From assembly GCF_001625575.1 (NCBI RefSeq), contig NZ_AUXV01000056.1, positions 496,001-560,000 on the forward strand: 64,000 bases of DNA. The letters are read 5' to 3'. The notes beneath the pieces are model-generated. The model made no database searches. It saw only the letters and a program-made list of their open reading frames with translations, and had not been told where the DNA came from. Positions 8,595 to 17,233 of this stretch are shown here, in pieces. Numbering within the stretch: the stretch's first letter is position 1; each line of letters begins with the position of its first letter. Made by a program: the position numbers and the translations under genes. This stretch comes from Pseudoalteromonas luteoviolacea S2607 (GTDB taxonomy: Bacteria > Pseudomonadota > Gammaproteobacteria > Enterobacterales > Alteromonadaceae).

Positions 8595-9123
8595 CGCGAA
8601 ATACCTCCAAAAATAAAAACCCGTCTAGACTACATAAATAAACAACAGCTGAAAAGGTATTAAAGACAGATTACCATTGTCAGCTGTGTGCTAACCCACT
8701 CATTATTAAACGTAAAATATAAATAAAAGCGCTCGTGTACTGAAGGCTACTCTTCCTCTTTTTATGCAACACTGTACTTAATTATTCTTAAATTGGCTAA
8801 AAGTCACTAAAAATCAGCGCACTATAGTCAAAACAAGCGCCTCATTAAAAATAGGAAATGATAATTATCGCGATGTAGAATTGACGCGACGATGGATATT
8901 TACGCGATTCTTTTTTACCAACTTTGGCTAAGGTGGGTGAATCTTTTATACACTGTGAGCATTTGGTTGTCTGTAGGGTTCTAATCAGGGCTGAAGACAT
9001 GTAACGCTTAAACATGCTTAATACTATTCAATTGAACAAAAACTTAATGAAGTGACTCTATGAGCACAACATAACTAACCGCCATTTACTCAGACATAGA
9101 GCCCAAGGTTTTTAGCGCGTTAT
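8595..9123. other. Long intergenic region upstream of the S9 peptidase
   Basis: No open frame or RNA gene is recognisable here. The only motif of note is ATGATAATTATC at 8858-8869, which contains the palindrome GATAATTATC and resembles half of a Fur-type site; this is weak. The region should hold the S9 peptidase promoter. Confidence 0.4.
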
Positions 9124-9489
9124 TTATACATGGCGCGCATTTTTGAACTCCTCAAGCCTTTTATTCCAATTACCACCATGTTCATTGTTACAAGCTTCTT
9201 CTGTATCAAATAAAATACGCTTTTTAATTCCTTTCACTTTGATGTTGCATGATGACAGCTTGCCTTCAATGAGTATCTTAAATTGCTCACCTTTGTCGTC
9301 ATTTATGGCCAATCGAAGGTGCGCTTTATTATCGAACACGCAAATTACCGAAAGACTATCGGGAAATCGCTGATAGTTTACAATGTGAGTCAACCATTGA
9401 AAGCCATCATATTGTTTCAATGCCTCTTCGCATGCTTCTGTTAAGGCTGTAACGATGCTTTTCTCAAGCTTTTTATCTGATTTTCTCAT
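9124..9489 (-). CDS. Conserved hypothetical protein, 121 aa
   Basis: This soluble, charged protein starts MRKSDKKLEKSIVTALTEACE and contains GFQWLTHIVNYQRFPDSL followed by strands that read like a small alpha/beta domain. I recall similar proteins in marine gammaproteobacteria, sometimes labelled Fis family without a visible Fis-type helix-turn-helix, so I would not use that name. There is no signal peptide or membrane segment. The ATG at 9489 has only a weak ribosome site. The gene stands alone in the minus-strand run, and its function is unknown. Confidence 0.6.
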   Translation of the reverse strand: MRKSDKKLEKSIVTALTEACEEALKQYDGFQWLTHIVNYQRFPDSLSVICVFDNKAHLRLAINDDKGEQFKILIEGKLSSCNIKVKGIKKRILFDTEEACNNEHGGNWNKRLEEFKNARHV

Positions 9490-9730
9490 AGGCTTTTCAC
9501 TGTTTTTTACATAAGAAGAATGAGTATTTAGGCTATCTCCGACATATGCAATGATTCAGAAAGGCAACTTCCACATTATCTGTCTGTGTGGTCGCATCTG
9601 AACCAAACACGCGATGACATTACAACAAAAGAGCTAGCAGAGCACTGTATCAGGGTATAGTGATTACTATTTTAACAACGAGTATTACACTTTGAAAAAG
9701 AGCATCTGCTATGCTCTGTGGTATTAATAA

Positions 9731-10090
9731 CTACAGTATTGTCACGTACTGCAACTTACAATATAGGTTGCTGGGAAAAACGATTGAGTCATCAACAGTA
9801 ACTGTCACTTTTTGTTTTGCCATTTTTGCAGCGAGTACCAATGACATTGCTGTATTGTTTCCATCTGGGATAGTCACTGTATAACCGCCACCGTGAACAT
9901 AACAATTTGGCTTCGGCTGGTTTGGATCAGGTATTAGCGTAAACCATGTATGCTTTTTCCAAGCGGGCGCAAGCGTATTTGTTGCCTCGTGATATCTAAT
10001 TTGATCGATTTCGCCTCTGATATCATACCTTTCTGCCAAAGCATTGGGACTTATTACAAAAAACAGTGCCAAAAGAACTATTAGCTTCAT
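9731..10090 (-). CDS. Small secreted protein, 119 aa, unknown
   Basis: The N-terminus MKLIVLLALFFVISPNALA is a clear signal peptide cleaved after ALA, giving a mature protein of about 100 residues. It has two cysteines (CYVHGGG and YCKLQ) that could form one disulphide, and a strand-rich composition including YTVTIPDG and QKVTVTVDDS. No known domain is recognised. AGGA eight bases upstream supports the start. It is one of several single secreted genes in this stretch. Confidence 0.65.
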   Translation of the reverse strand: MKLIVLLALFFVISPNALAERYDIRGEIDQIRYHEATNTLAPAWKKHTWFTLIPDPNQPKPNCYVHGGGYTVTIPDGNNTAMSLVLAAKMAKQKVTVTVDDSIVFPSNLYCKLQYVTIL

Positions 10091-10378
10091 TATATATTCC
10101 TCATAAACGCTAATTTATTATAAAGCAGGGTTTAAAAGTGCAGGATAATAATCAATATAAAGCAAATTTCAAAGTTAATTTTCCACCATTTAGGTGAGAT
10201 AAAAGTCCATATTAAAATTCAATAAATAGTAGCCTGCACAACAATGATAAAAAACATCCTAAACGCGCATCAGCAAACTGCCAATTTCGTATAATAAACG
10301 TCCTATTCGTGCTGCACTGTTATTTATTCGTCAATAAAAATGGACGCCTTTTTATATCAAGTATTTGTATAGTACGTT

Positions 10379-10960
10379 CTAAGGAGAGCCAGCCGCCATC
10401 ACCGCTGCGGCAAAAAAAACAGCAGGAACAGTAACAACTGCATCTATTGTGATAGTGGCAGGGGTTGCAATGACTTTACCTGCAGTTTCACTAAAAGTCC
10501 GAGGTTGCGCTACCATAATTGTGTACTCTTTTTCTAACTTTTCGAGAGGCAGCTCTCCTTCAATAATATATCGCTTACCCGTTAGCTCACGCTTAAGCTT
10601 TAGCTGATTAGACGAAAGCTGCTGTTCAAAGCCCAGAGATATCAATTTTACGACCAGTTCATGTGGTGGGCTCTTTTCTTTCATTGTAAGCGTAACGCTG
10701 CCTACAACGTTATTTTTCTCATCTAACCTAAAGTCCTCAAATGTAGGGATGAACTCTACCTCCCTCGACAACTCAAGCGCCTCACCGAATTGCGCATCAA
10801 TCCCTAACAAGTAAGCAGTCTTCGTTGTGGTGACAAATAGCTCCTTAGTGTCACTTTTGACATAAAAGCCGTTTAGACTTTCTTCTTTGTAATTTGTAGC
10901 CCACAAACTTGCGGTGCAACCGCTTAGAAAAACCAAAGCTAATAAAATATACTTGTACAT
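10379..10960 (-). CDS. Putative lipoprotein, 193 aa, unknown
   Basis: The start MYKYILLALVFLSGC has a lipobox FLSGC with Cys15, so the product is a likely lipoprotein. The body is beta-rich and charged, with no domain I know, and it ends in an Ala/Val-rich hydrophobic segment (VVTVPAVFFAAAVMAA) that may be a membrane segment or a buried helix. A GAGGAGG site four bases before the ATG at 10960 decides the start; the ATG at 10978 lies upstream of that site and is not used. Confidence 0.65.
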   Translation of the reverse strand: MYKYILLALVFLSGCTASLWATNYKEESLNGFYVKSDTKELFVTTTKTAYLLGIDAQFGEALELSREVEFIPTFEDFRLDEKNNVVGSVTLTMKEKSPPHELVVKLISLGFEQQLSSNQLKLKRELTGKRYIIEGELPLEKLEKEYTIMVAQPRTFSETAGKVIATPATITIDAVVTVPAVFFAAAVMAAGSP

Positions 10961-11117
10961 TGAACCTCCTCTACTCAAAGCTACGCTTTTATTGTAAAAA
11001 ATTTTTCCTTTTTCATCTCGCTATGTAATTATCATTCGATATATTACCCGTTTGGCATGTTACGATGCCTGTACTTAAATTTCTACGGCAGCTATACGTA
11101 GACAATTTTCCAGCTTT

Positions 11118-12107
11118 CTATCTGATCAACTTAGATACGGCTCTATGAGCAATGAGATAATACAAAGCATCACCACTATTTTGATACTCACACTGGCAGC
11201 TATAAACTAGCTTAATAATATGCGAATCATCAGACACCAATGCTGCTTGTATCACTGAATCAAAACAACATTGACGTTGTTGTACCTCAATTGCATTTCG
11301 CTTGTATTCATGCCCGGTGCTCAAATATGCGACTAAGATGGCCTTCCAAAGCGAGCGTAAAGCGTACTCCTCATCATCAAGAAAAGGGGCTATCACTGAG
11401 AAAGCATGGCAGCCAGTAACAGTATGTAGTAGCGTAAAATCTTCACGTAAATAAAATGCTTTTAATGCAAACTGGCGTAGTGTGCAAAGCCTAATGGATC
11501 TGGGTTGGATCACGGCTTCGAGACGTCGTAGCAACCCACCTATCTCATCCATCCTATCTACTATAATGCCAGGCGAAAACTCAAAGCCTGCACCATAAGG
11601 CGACAATCGAGTTAGTATTTCTTCGTAACCCTCTTCGGTGGTCTCATTTGTTAGGTCAAACGCCTGATACTCTGAACTCCAATAAGCGAGCGCAATGGCA
11701 ACTTCGCTCTGGCTATGTGCCTCAATGCCATAGGCTAGCCGTATTAACCCGTGAAAAGCAGACGCAGCAATGCCTGAAATCAAACTCGGCAATGACTTTT
11801 CAAGTACTTGTCTGACACCATGCTCAAGTAATTCTGCTTGATAGTATTTTAAATATCGCGCATAGCTTTGACGGTTTCCTAATTCACATTCAACACCTGT
11901 AACTGCTTGCACCTCGTCTAAGCTTTCTATTAGCTCCAAGTCCCCAATGCTGTTTTTAAATGTAATTAAGAGCTTTTCATGCGGTGCATTCAATTTTGTT
12001 AATGCGGTCAGTACCATAGGAAGGTGTGTAGCTAACCCACCTCCATAAAGTGGATGATAAATCGCTATTTTATCCAAAATTGAATTTAAAGGGCTAATTT
12101 CTTCCAT
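11118..12107 (-). CDS. Questin oxidase-like protein
   Basis: The 329-residue protein opens with a helical start and then YHPLYGGGLATHLPMVLTALTKL. This corresponds to the H-P-x-Y-G-x-G-L-x-N-H-L-P-M motif of the questin oxidase family (DUF4243), named after a fungal enzyme that opens an anthraquinone ring. A second landmark is SAFHGLIRLAYGIEA near the centre, also typical, including the conserved His. There is no signal peptide. Bacterial members have no established substrate, so the enzymatic name should be read as a family label. No cofactor motif is visible. The gene stands alone, without pathway partners nearby. Confidence 0.6.
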   Translation of the reverse strand: MEEISPLNSILDKIAIYHPLYGGGLATHLPMVLTALTKLNAPHEKLLITFKNSIGDLELIESLDEVQAVTGVECELGNRQSYARYLKYYQAELLEHGVRQVLEKSLPSLISGIAASAFHGLIRLAYGIEAHSQSEVAIALAYWSSEYQAFDLTNETTEEGYEEILTRLSPYGAGFEFSPGIIVDRMDEIGGLLRRLEAVIQPRSIRLCTLRQFALKAFYLREDFTLLHTVTGCHAFSVIAPFLDDEEYALRSLWKAILVAYLSTGHEYKRNAIEVQQRQCCFDSVIQAALVSDDSHIIKLVYSCQCEYQNSGDALYYLIAHRAVSKLIR

Positions 12108-12318
12108 GCCTGTCCTAGGTTATGATTGTGATACTAGTGATAAAACCTACCAAGTACGTGCTTTTGTTGTAGATACTACAAGGCACTCTTAAAATTTAAC
12201 TTAGCCTACAGCACCTTGTACATACACTGTTAAACTACGCTTTAATATCACATGTCTTAAGCTTGATACTCAATAGTGTGGCCAAAGCAGCGCTCAACCA
12301 AATCCTCTTTAATTGCAC

Positions 12319-13320
12319 CTACTGTGACACCAACTTATTGGCGAGTGAATACCCTTCTCGTTTAATGAAGTTTTTCTGGGCATCATATATATACTGGTAC
12401 TTTGCTACTCCACGATTATTCTCAGCGCGATTCATGTTTACATCATAGTATGTAATTGATTGCCTTTGATTAAACTGATTATATTTCGCGACCGCATAAG
12501 CTGCATACTTGCTGACCAACTGCTCTTTTTCATCAAATAGAGCGATCTTGTGCCAATTTCCATATTCATCGATGTCCTTGTATTCGATTCTGGCAAAGTA
12601 CCCACTTGGCCCAAGAACTAATCGATCATTTAAATCTCTGAATTCTTCTTTGGAAAAGGTGCCATTCTCATCAAACCAAAAGTAAGCTGTCGCATATCCG
12701 CTTGGCCCTTCCATTATAGCGCCGCTGCGATCAAAGCCTTTTCGGTACGTGGCGTAATCATTATTATCAAACGCAAATCGGGCCTCATAAAATCCATTAT
12801 GCTCGTGCACCACTTGCTTTTTTAAGTTAAGCCTGACTTCACTAACTCTTCTGCCCGCCCCATCTCTTTTAAAATGGAATTCAGCAACCCCTGACGAGTT
12901 TTCTGTCAACTTTCCATCTTCATTCAAAAACTGTAATAAACGTGGATACTTGTCACCTTTTAATAGGTACTTTTCAATGTACACTCCATCACGATTCGCT
13001 ACTTGTTCTCCTGAGGCATTGAAAAAAGTGCGTGTTTCACCCAATTCACTATATGAGAATCGGACACAATGCGCCCCGAAATTTGAATCATCACTGGGTT
13101 TTAAAAAAGCGTAGAAACATACACTAGATGGTTTTGCCTCTTTAACACTCACCTTGTAAGTCTTAAATCTATGGGCATCCTTTTGCGTTACAGGGTATAC
13201 TGGACGAATTGCTCGCACCGTATGATCGCTATTCCATTTTAAGAAATGGCCCGGCTTTAAAGTCGTTGCTGACACAACAGGAGCCACTGTTAAAAATAAA
13301 AATGGCAAAGCATACTTCAT
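12319..13320 (-). CDS. Secreted repeat protein (YD/MORN-like repeats), 333 aa
   Basis: MKYALPFLFLTVAPVVSA is a signal peptide, selected by GAGGGA upstream of the ATG at 13320; the frame extends to 13380 but without such a site. From about residue 110 the protein consists of roughly 45-residue repeats with the shape G-x-A-x-x-x-F-x-F-D-x-N-G-x-F, for example YATAYFWFDENGTF, YFARIEYKDIDEYGNW and VAKYQYIYDAQKNF. These resemble the short tyrosine-rich beta-hairpin repeats seen in MORN-like and YD-like proteins. A role in surface or periplasmic binding is plausible, but no function can be assigned. Confidence 0.6.
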   Translation of the reverse strand: MKYALPFLFLTVAPVVSATTLKPGHFLKWNSDHTVRAIRPVYPVTQKDAHRFKTYKVSVKEAKPSSVCFYAFLKPSDDSNFGAHCVRFSYSELGETRTFFNASGEQVANRDGVYIEKYLLKGDKYPRLLQFLNEDGKLTENSSGVAEFHFKRDGAGRRVSEVRLNLKKQVVHEHNGFYEARFAFDNNDYATYRKGFDRSGAIMEGPSGYATAYFWFDENGTFSKEEFRDLNDRLVLGPSGYFARIEYKDIDEYGNWHKIALFDEKEQLVSKYAAYAVAKYNQFNQRQSITYYDVNMNRAENNRGVAKYQYIYDAQKNFIKREGYSLANKLVSQ

Positions 13321-13620
13321 ACTTGTTCCCTCAAACTTATCAAATAAGATTACCGACACACTGAGATTACGTGCATACAAACTCTATTAATATTGATGAA
13401 TAATCACACTGAATATCTTCAGGTACATGAAATCATCATAGCTACCCATAACCTACTGGAACACGTGCAATATTTCAAATATCGAAACGAACTCAAAAGT
13501 TTATTAGAGATTTACCTATAGAGTATATAAATTGGCAGTGTTATCAAAGGTTGTGCCTTTTACGATAAAAAAGCTGGCAACAGCATCGAAACTAAAGCTT
13601 GTTTTAGACCCTGTTTGACG
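13321..13620. other. Intergenic region with a doubtful 41-codon ORF
   Basis: This 300-base gap holds the promoter of the repeat-protein gene. On the plus strand, 13396-13521 is a 41-codon frame starting MNNHTEYLQVHEII, with a plausible amphipathic helix but no ribosome site. I do not call it a gene. Nothing else is recognised. Confidence 0.3.
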
Positions 13621-13944
13621 TTACTGAAAAGTTATTTTTGGCATTGAGGCGGTGAAGCCCAACTTGATTTCATCACAGCATAAACCAAACTCCCAAAGCG
13701 AAGCTGATCTTTTGTTCGAATCAAAGCGGATGATGTCCCAAGGAAGGTTAAAGTTTGTCATTAAATCTAAGCCGTCGCTTTCTATGTAAATGATATCTAC
13801 ATTTTCAAAAGCTGCAGTGGCTTCATTTTTAAGATCGTCCCATGGGGCAACAACAAAGCGAATTCCTTGCTGTGACAAAGACATCGCTTTAAGTGCATGC
13901 GTGCCCAAAGAACGAAATAACATATCTGAAATATTTTTTTCCAT
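13621..13944 (-). CDS. Hypothetical protein, 107 aa
   Basis: This small soluble protein starts MEKNISDMLFRSLG and contains alternating helix and strand elements, including GIRFVVAPW, VDIIYIESDG and an aromatic C-terminal half. It has no signal peptide, membrane segment or recognised motif. The codon at 13944 is slightly favoured over the ATG at 13953, since a weak GGTG precedes it, but the choice is not firm. The neighbours on both sides are unrelated single genes. Confidence 0.5.
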   Translation of the reverse strand: MEKNISDMLFRSLGTHALKAMSLSQQGIRFVVAPWDDLKNEATAAFENVDIIYIESDGLDLMTNFNLPWDIIRFDSNKRSASLWEFGLCCDEIKLGFTASMPKITFQ

Positions 13945-14206
13945 ACACACCACTAAAAATAGGCCGTCATCTTTATTGCGAGCAAAGGCGTTCTATTCAC
14001 TGAGTCTAGCCTCCTAATAATGTAAGTTTACAATTGTAAAAGGCCCAAATACATGGGCATCCCGCGCCCCATCGTAAAAGTCTGACAGCTGCTAATATTT
14101 CTAACTTTTATAGAAACTATTCCCGAGATTCTAAGAAGAGTCACTGCATCTCTGGTTATATGATCACGATTAACTCAGCTATTTTGTTTAAACCTAGCCT
14201 TACTTA

Positions 14207-14665
14207 CTACTTAAGTAGCGCTAAAGAATTTAAATTAAAAGAATAGACTTGAAACGAATCATCAACTTCTTGCAGCGTTATAGTTATCAAACCATCCCCA
14301 TTTTCATACTTAGCAGGGACTCTGTAGGTTACAAAAGAGCCCGATGCTTCACCAGCCATTGCGGTACTCGAGACATTCATAAACTGGAACTCCCCAATCT
14401 CGATTAATCTCCCCATTTTTGATAGCCCTTTTACTAAGGCTTGCAAATCAGATTCTGAGACCCTGTCATTTGTACTTACAACTAAATAACTTCTCACCGT
14501 GTCTACTTGCCAAGTAGAAATATCTTTGATGGCTTTGTCCATGTATGGGATAGCGGTTTCTTCATATGATGCGGCTTTATAGCTTGTCCAAGCTAACGCA
14601 AACGTAAACAGGCCTATTATTACCAATAATGTAAAACCCAAACCTTTTAAAATTTTTTTAAACAT
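14207..14665 (-). CDS. Membrane-anchored small protein, 152 aa, unknown
   Basis: The start MFKKILKGLGFTLLVIIGLFTFALAW gives a single N-terminal transmembrane helix (about 8-26), probably an uncleaved anchor with the rest in the periplasm. The soluble part resembles small alpha/beta domains of the DUF4019/Cif-like kind: a helix around DKAIKDISTWQVDTVRSYL, then four strands ending in DSFQVYSFNLN. That fold idea is a guess. AGAGG just before the ATG at 14665 decides the start over the upstream ATG at 14713. Confidence 0.55.
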   Translation of the reverse strand: MFKKILKGLGFTLLVIIGLFTFALAWTSYKAASYEETAIPYMDKAIKDISTWQVDTVRSYLVVSTNDRVSESDLQALVKGLSKMGRLIEIGEFQFMNVSSTAMAGEASGSFVTYRVPAKYENGDGLITITLQEVDDSFQVYSFNLNSLALLK

Positions 14666-14788
14666 AAAACCTCTAAAATTTATTCCGCCCCGCGTGAGGG
14701 TAAAGGAAATCAAGCCAGTTGAATTTTTGATATTAAGCGTTATCTAAAACTCCTCGCACAACTCGCATCCGCAATGTAAAGAACACTG

Positions 14789-15211
14789 TTAGCCTTCATT
14801 CTTTGTGTAATTGAGTTTCAGTAAATCTGATTTATTGCCGTAAAGGTCTGAAGCACAGCCACAGTACCATACTCTTCCCATGGGTTGCCTAATAAAATAT
14901 AACCCCATTTGTTTTCATTGATTTGTAATCACACCAAAATCATTCATCTGTAAAAACATAAAAATGCGCCCTCCCGCTTGGCTTCCAATTACCTGTGTTT
15001 GAGCTGCGTTACTTTCTTGTGCCAGTAAAAGGCTGGTTCCACTAGAGTTGGGAAGCGCAACCTGAACCCATCGTGTGCCACCACCTAAATCGGTATCTTC
15101 GACCAGTATAAACTGTAGTTTTTGGGTATAGAATTTAATCGCACCATCGTAGTTTTCAACAATTAATGCAACATTTCCAATTTTTTGCTTAATAAATTTA
15201 GGCATGCCCAT
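14789..15211 (-). pseudogene. Decayed VOC/glyoxalase-like gene
   Basis: The first 90 or so residues are a normal VOC-superfamily start: IGNVALIVENYDGAIKFYTQKL, a GTRWVQVALP strand and GRIFMFLQMNDF. The frame then runs into a stop (14915) a few codons later. A single missing T after GATTTT would explain this, since the next frame reads W-C-D-Y-K-S-M as expected after D-F. Further downstream, PWEEYGTVAV and then DLYGNKSDLL appear in two other frames, matching the usual E-x-Y-G-T-V-A-V-F-x-D-L-Y-G-N ending and stopping at 14789. At least two or three frame changes have therefore occurred, and the gene is not functional as a full VOC protein. Confidence 0.7.
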
Positions 15212-15424
15212 TGCTGACTATTTCGAAGTACTCCCCTACTATAACTCTATGATTCAGCAACGGGTGAGACATATTTTTGTGTGTAAACATCTGGTGTTTA
15301 ATTAACTCTTAATTTTGCAAATGTATCATTCGCTTATTCAATACAATCACGCATCGACAAACGGAAAGCCTTTGATTAAAGCGTTTCCGTTAAGTTAAAG
15401 CATATTTTGTCTTTTATACGTTCC

Positions 15425-15775
15425 CTACCACGGCATACTACCTATTTTAATACCCAGTAGATCTTGCGCATTTCCCCAGCTTTTACATGTTGGCGTGGTC
15501 ACTAGCTCAACCGCATTTTCTTTTGTGGCGTAAGCAGTTAGTGCAACACTCACCATTTCTTTAAAATTAGGAGCCGTGCTATCAATCGCAAAACGCTGTG
15601 AACTTGCACACGAAGCCATGCCAGACTTATCACCATTGACATGAACAAACAAAATACTCTTGTCACCGCTAGCATAAACGCCGGCGCCTATTATTGTCCT
15701 TTCTCTAAAATAATCCGAGGCACAAACACTATTTACAAAAAGCAAACACATAATCAAAGCAATAACTTTATTCAC
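15425..15775 (-). CDS. Small secreted protein, 116 aa, unknown
   Basis: The GTG at 15775 is preceded by AGGA at seven bases and starts a signal peptide (MNKVIALIMCLLFVNSVCAS). The mature part has paired cysteines (MASCASSQRF and TPTCKSWG) likely to form a disulphide, and ends in a short D-L-L-G-I-K strand. I recall the CxxSQRFAID and CKSWGNAQDL features from small periplasmic proteins in marine gammaproteobacteria, but no function is known. It is a single gene in the minus-strand run. Confidence 0.6.
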   Translation of the reverse strand: MNKVIALIMCLLFVNSVCASDYFRERTIIGAGVYASGDKSILFVHVNGDKSGMASCASSQRFAIDSTAPNFKEMVSVALTAYATKENAVELVTTPTCKSWGNAQDLLGIKIGSMPW

Positions 15776-15954
15776 AATTCATTCCTATTAATTTCTCGTT
15801 GATAATTTCAGCGCATTACGCTTTTAACTCAGTGCGTAAAAACACTATATTTATGATGTTACTAAAAGCGAGACTATGTTAATTGACAAATAAACCATTA
15901 ACAACACTCACTTGCTCAGAGTAGTTGTATTTAAGTCACTTTAAAAAAGACAAG

Positions 15955-16293
15955 TTATTTCGTAACGCATGTAATTTTGCCAAATACACTGGCTTTAATA
16001 ACTTCACACGATTGGAAACCTTTTGCTAACGTCACGGCATCCCCACACCCGGAATTACGCACCACAGGCTTACCATTAGGCTCTATGATAAAGCGCTTAT
16101 TACTACATAGCTCACGTGCTTTCTGGTACCATTTTTCGAGTAACTCCTCACCAGTATCAGTTTCACCTGTAACGCTTATCAAAAAGGCATTTTGACGTGC
16201 TGTGACATCAAAATGGATGCCTCCTTCATATGAACAGCCTAAGCAAAACAAGCACAGCAGTAAATTTAACCTCACATTTGGAGTCGCATGCAT
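15955..16293 (-). CDS. Small lipoprotein, 112 aa, unknown
   Basis: The start MHATPNVRLNLLLCLFCLGC carries a lipobox with Cys20. GGGAG seven bases upstream of 16293 decides this start over 16353. The mature part has helix-forming residues LLEKWYQKARELC and conserved-looking C-x(n)-C spacing (ELC, SGCGD, SCEV, ITCV) that could give two disulphides. No known domain is recognised. Confidence 0.6.
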   Translation of the reverse strand: MHATPNVRLNLLLCLFCLGCSYEGGIHFDVTARQNAFLISVTGETDTGEELLEKWYQKARELCSNKRFIIEPNGKPVVRNSGCGDAVTLAKGFQSCEVIKASVFGKITCVTK

Positions 16294-16385
16294 GGGGTAG
16301 CTCCCAAGGTTCAAAGTTATGAATTCGATTAAGGCTAGATAGAACCATTGCAAAGTAATAACACAAAAGTATCACGCCTCTACGT

Positions 16386-16402
16386 GCCTCACAATGTGAG
16401 GC
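16386..16402. repeat. 17-base palindrome downstream of the M23 gene
   Basis: GCCTCACA and TGTGAGGC flank a single central base. It lies 17 bases past the M23 stop and could act as a small termination or processing hairpin, though no T-tract follows on that strand. Confidence 0.4.
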
Positions 16403-16418
16403 TATGTGTCTATAAAAT

Positions 16419-16931
16419 TCAGCGTTTAAGTATTGCGCCAGCGTCCAGATAAAACATCCTTTTCCAGCCCTGGGATTCAGTGGTTATCAACCAAGGGTAC
16501 GGTAAAATAGATAAAATTGAGTAGTGCACATGAGCGGGTTTTCCTTTTGCGTTGCCTGAGTCACCTAAAGACCCTATTGCTTCTCCTCGCTCGACAAACT
16601 GGCCAGTACTTACCGAGTCGCTATTTAAATGTGCATAATAGTGACTGCGCCATTTTGGACCAAGCACAGCGACCACATTTCCACCTTTTTCCACATGTCC
16701 CTCAAAAATCACAAAACCGTCTACCGCTGAGATAACCGTAGTACCGACCTTTCCAAAAATATCAATCCCCTTATGCACGCCAGAACTTCCCCACGGTTCA
16801 TACCAAAACGTTTCTTGATTCCAATCGTGTGTAGTTGCACCTGCAACAGGTATTTGTATTTTTTCTGGCACCAACGTACCTAATAAAAACACTAAGAATA
16901 GACCAAAAAGAGTTCGTTTGAAGTACGTCAA
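16419..16931 (-). CDS. M23 family metallopeptidase (LytM-like)
   Basis: The 170-residue protein has an N-terminal hydrophobic segment (about 7-20) acting as signal or anchor and then a compact LytM/M23 domain. The zinc ligands are visible: His53 and Asp57 in VHKGIDIFG and the HVH motif at 134-136. Family members cut peptidoglycan cross-links in the periplasm. The length is near the minimum for a single M23 domain, with no extra binding domain. The start is a TTG at 16931 with AAGGAG six bases before it. The gene is divergent from the biosynthetic cluster and is probably unrelated to it. Confidence 0.85.
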   Translation of the reverse strand: MTYFKRTLFGLFLVFLLGTLVPEKIQIPVAGATTHDWNQETFWYEPWGSSGVHKGIDIFGKVGTTVISAVDGFVIFEGHVEKGGNVVAVLGPKWRSHYYAHLNSDSVSTGQFVERGEAIGSLGDSGNAKGKPAHVHYSILSILPYPWLITTESQGWKRMFYLDAGAILKR

Positions 16932-17233
16932 TCTTCTCTCCTTAAAAAAAATTACTTTATTGGGTGCAATAAAAAGTGAACAACTTCATTGTGCTAATTG
17001 CACGAAAAGCCTTAAATTAGCGACTAACCAGCCTTTAAAAGTAGATTAAATACTAAAACTCCTTAAAAAGTGCTGAATATCCATTTGTTCAAAATACAAA
17101 CTAGTAATCTTGTCTTATATAAAATCAATTTATTCCTCCATTTTGCTTTCATAATTATGTATCAACATGTGCTAAGAATGTGGTGATCTGGCTCGGAATT
17201 TATATGCAGCAAACTTCAAAGAGGGAAAAAGCT
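16932..17233. other. Divergent intergenic region upstream of the biosynthetic cluster
   Basis: About 300 AT-rich bases separate the M23 gene from the PfaD-like gene and must hold the cluster promoter. I see no convincing operator, riboswitch or small gene. A GAGGG site just before 17234 selects the PfaD start. Confidence 0.5.

Noticed and set aside
8858..8869. Fur box controlling the S9 peptidase
   Set aside because: Only a 10-base core resembles a Fur site and there is no iron-related gene; it is kept as a passing note only.
13396..13521. 41-codon plus-strand ORF
   Set aside because: No ribosome site, no recognisable similarity, and it lies in the promoter region of a divergent gene.
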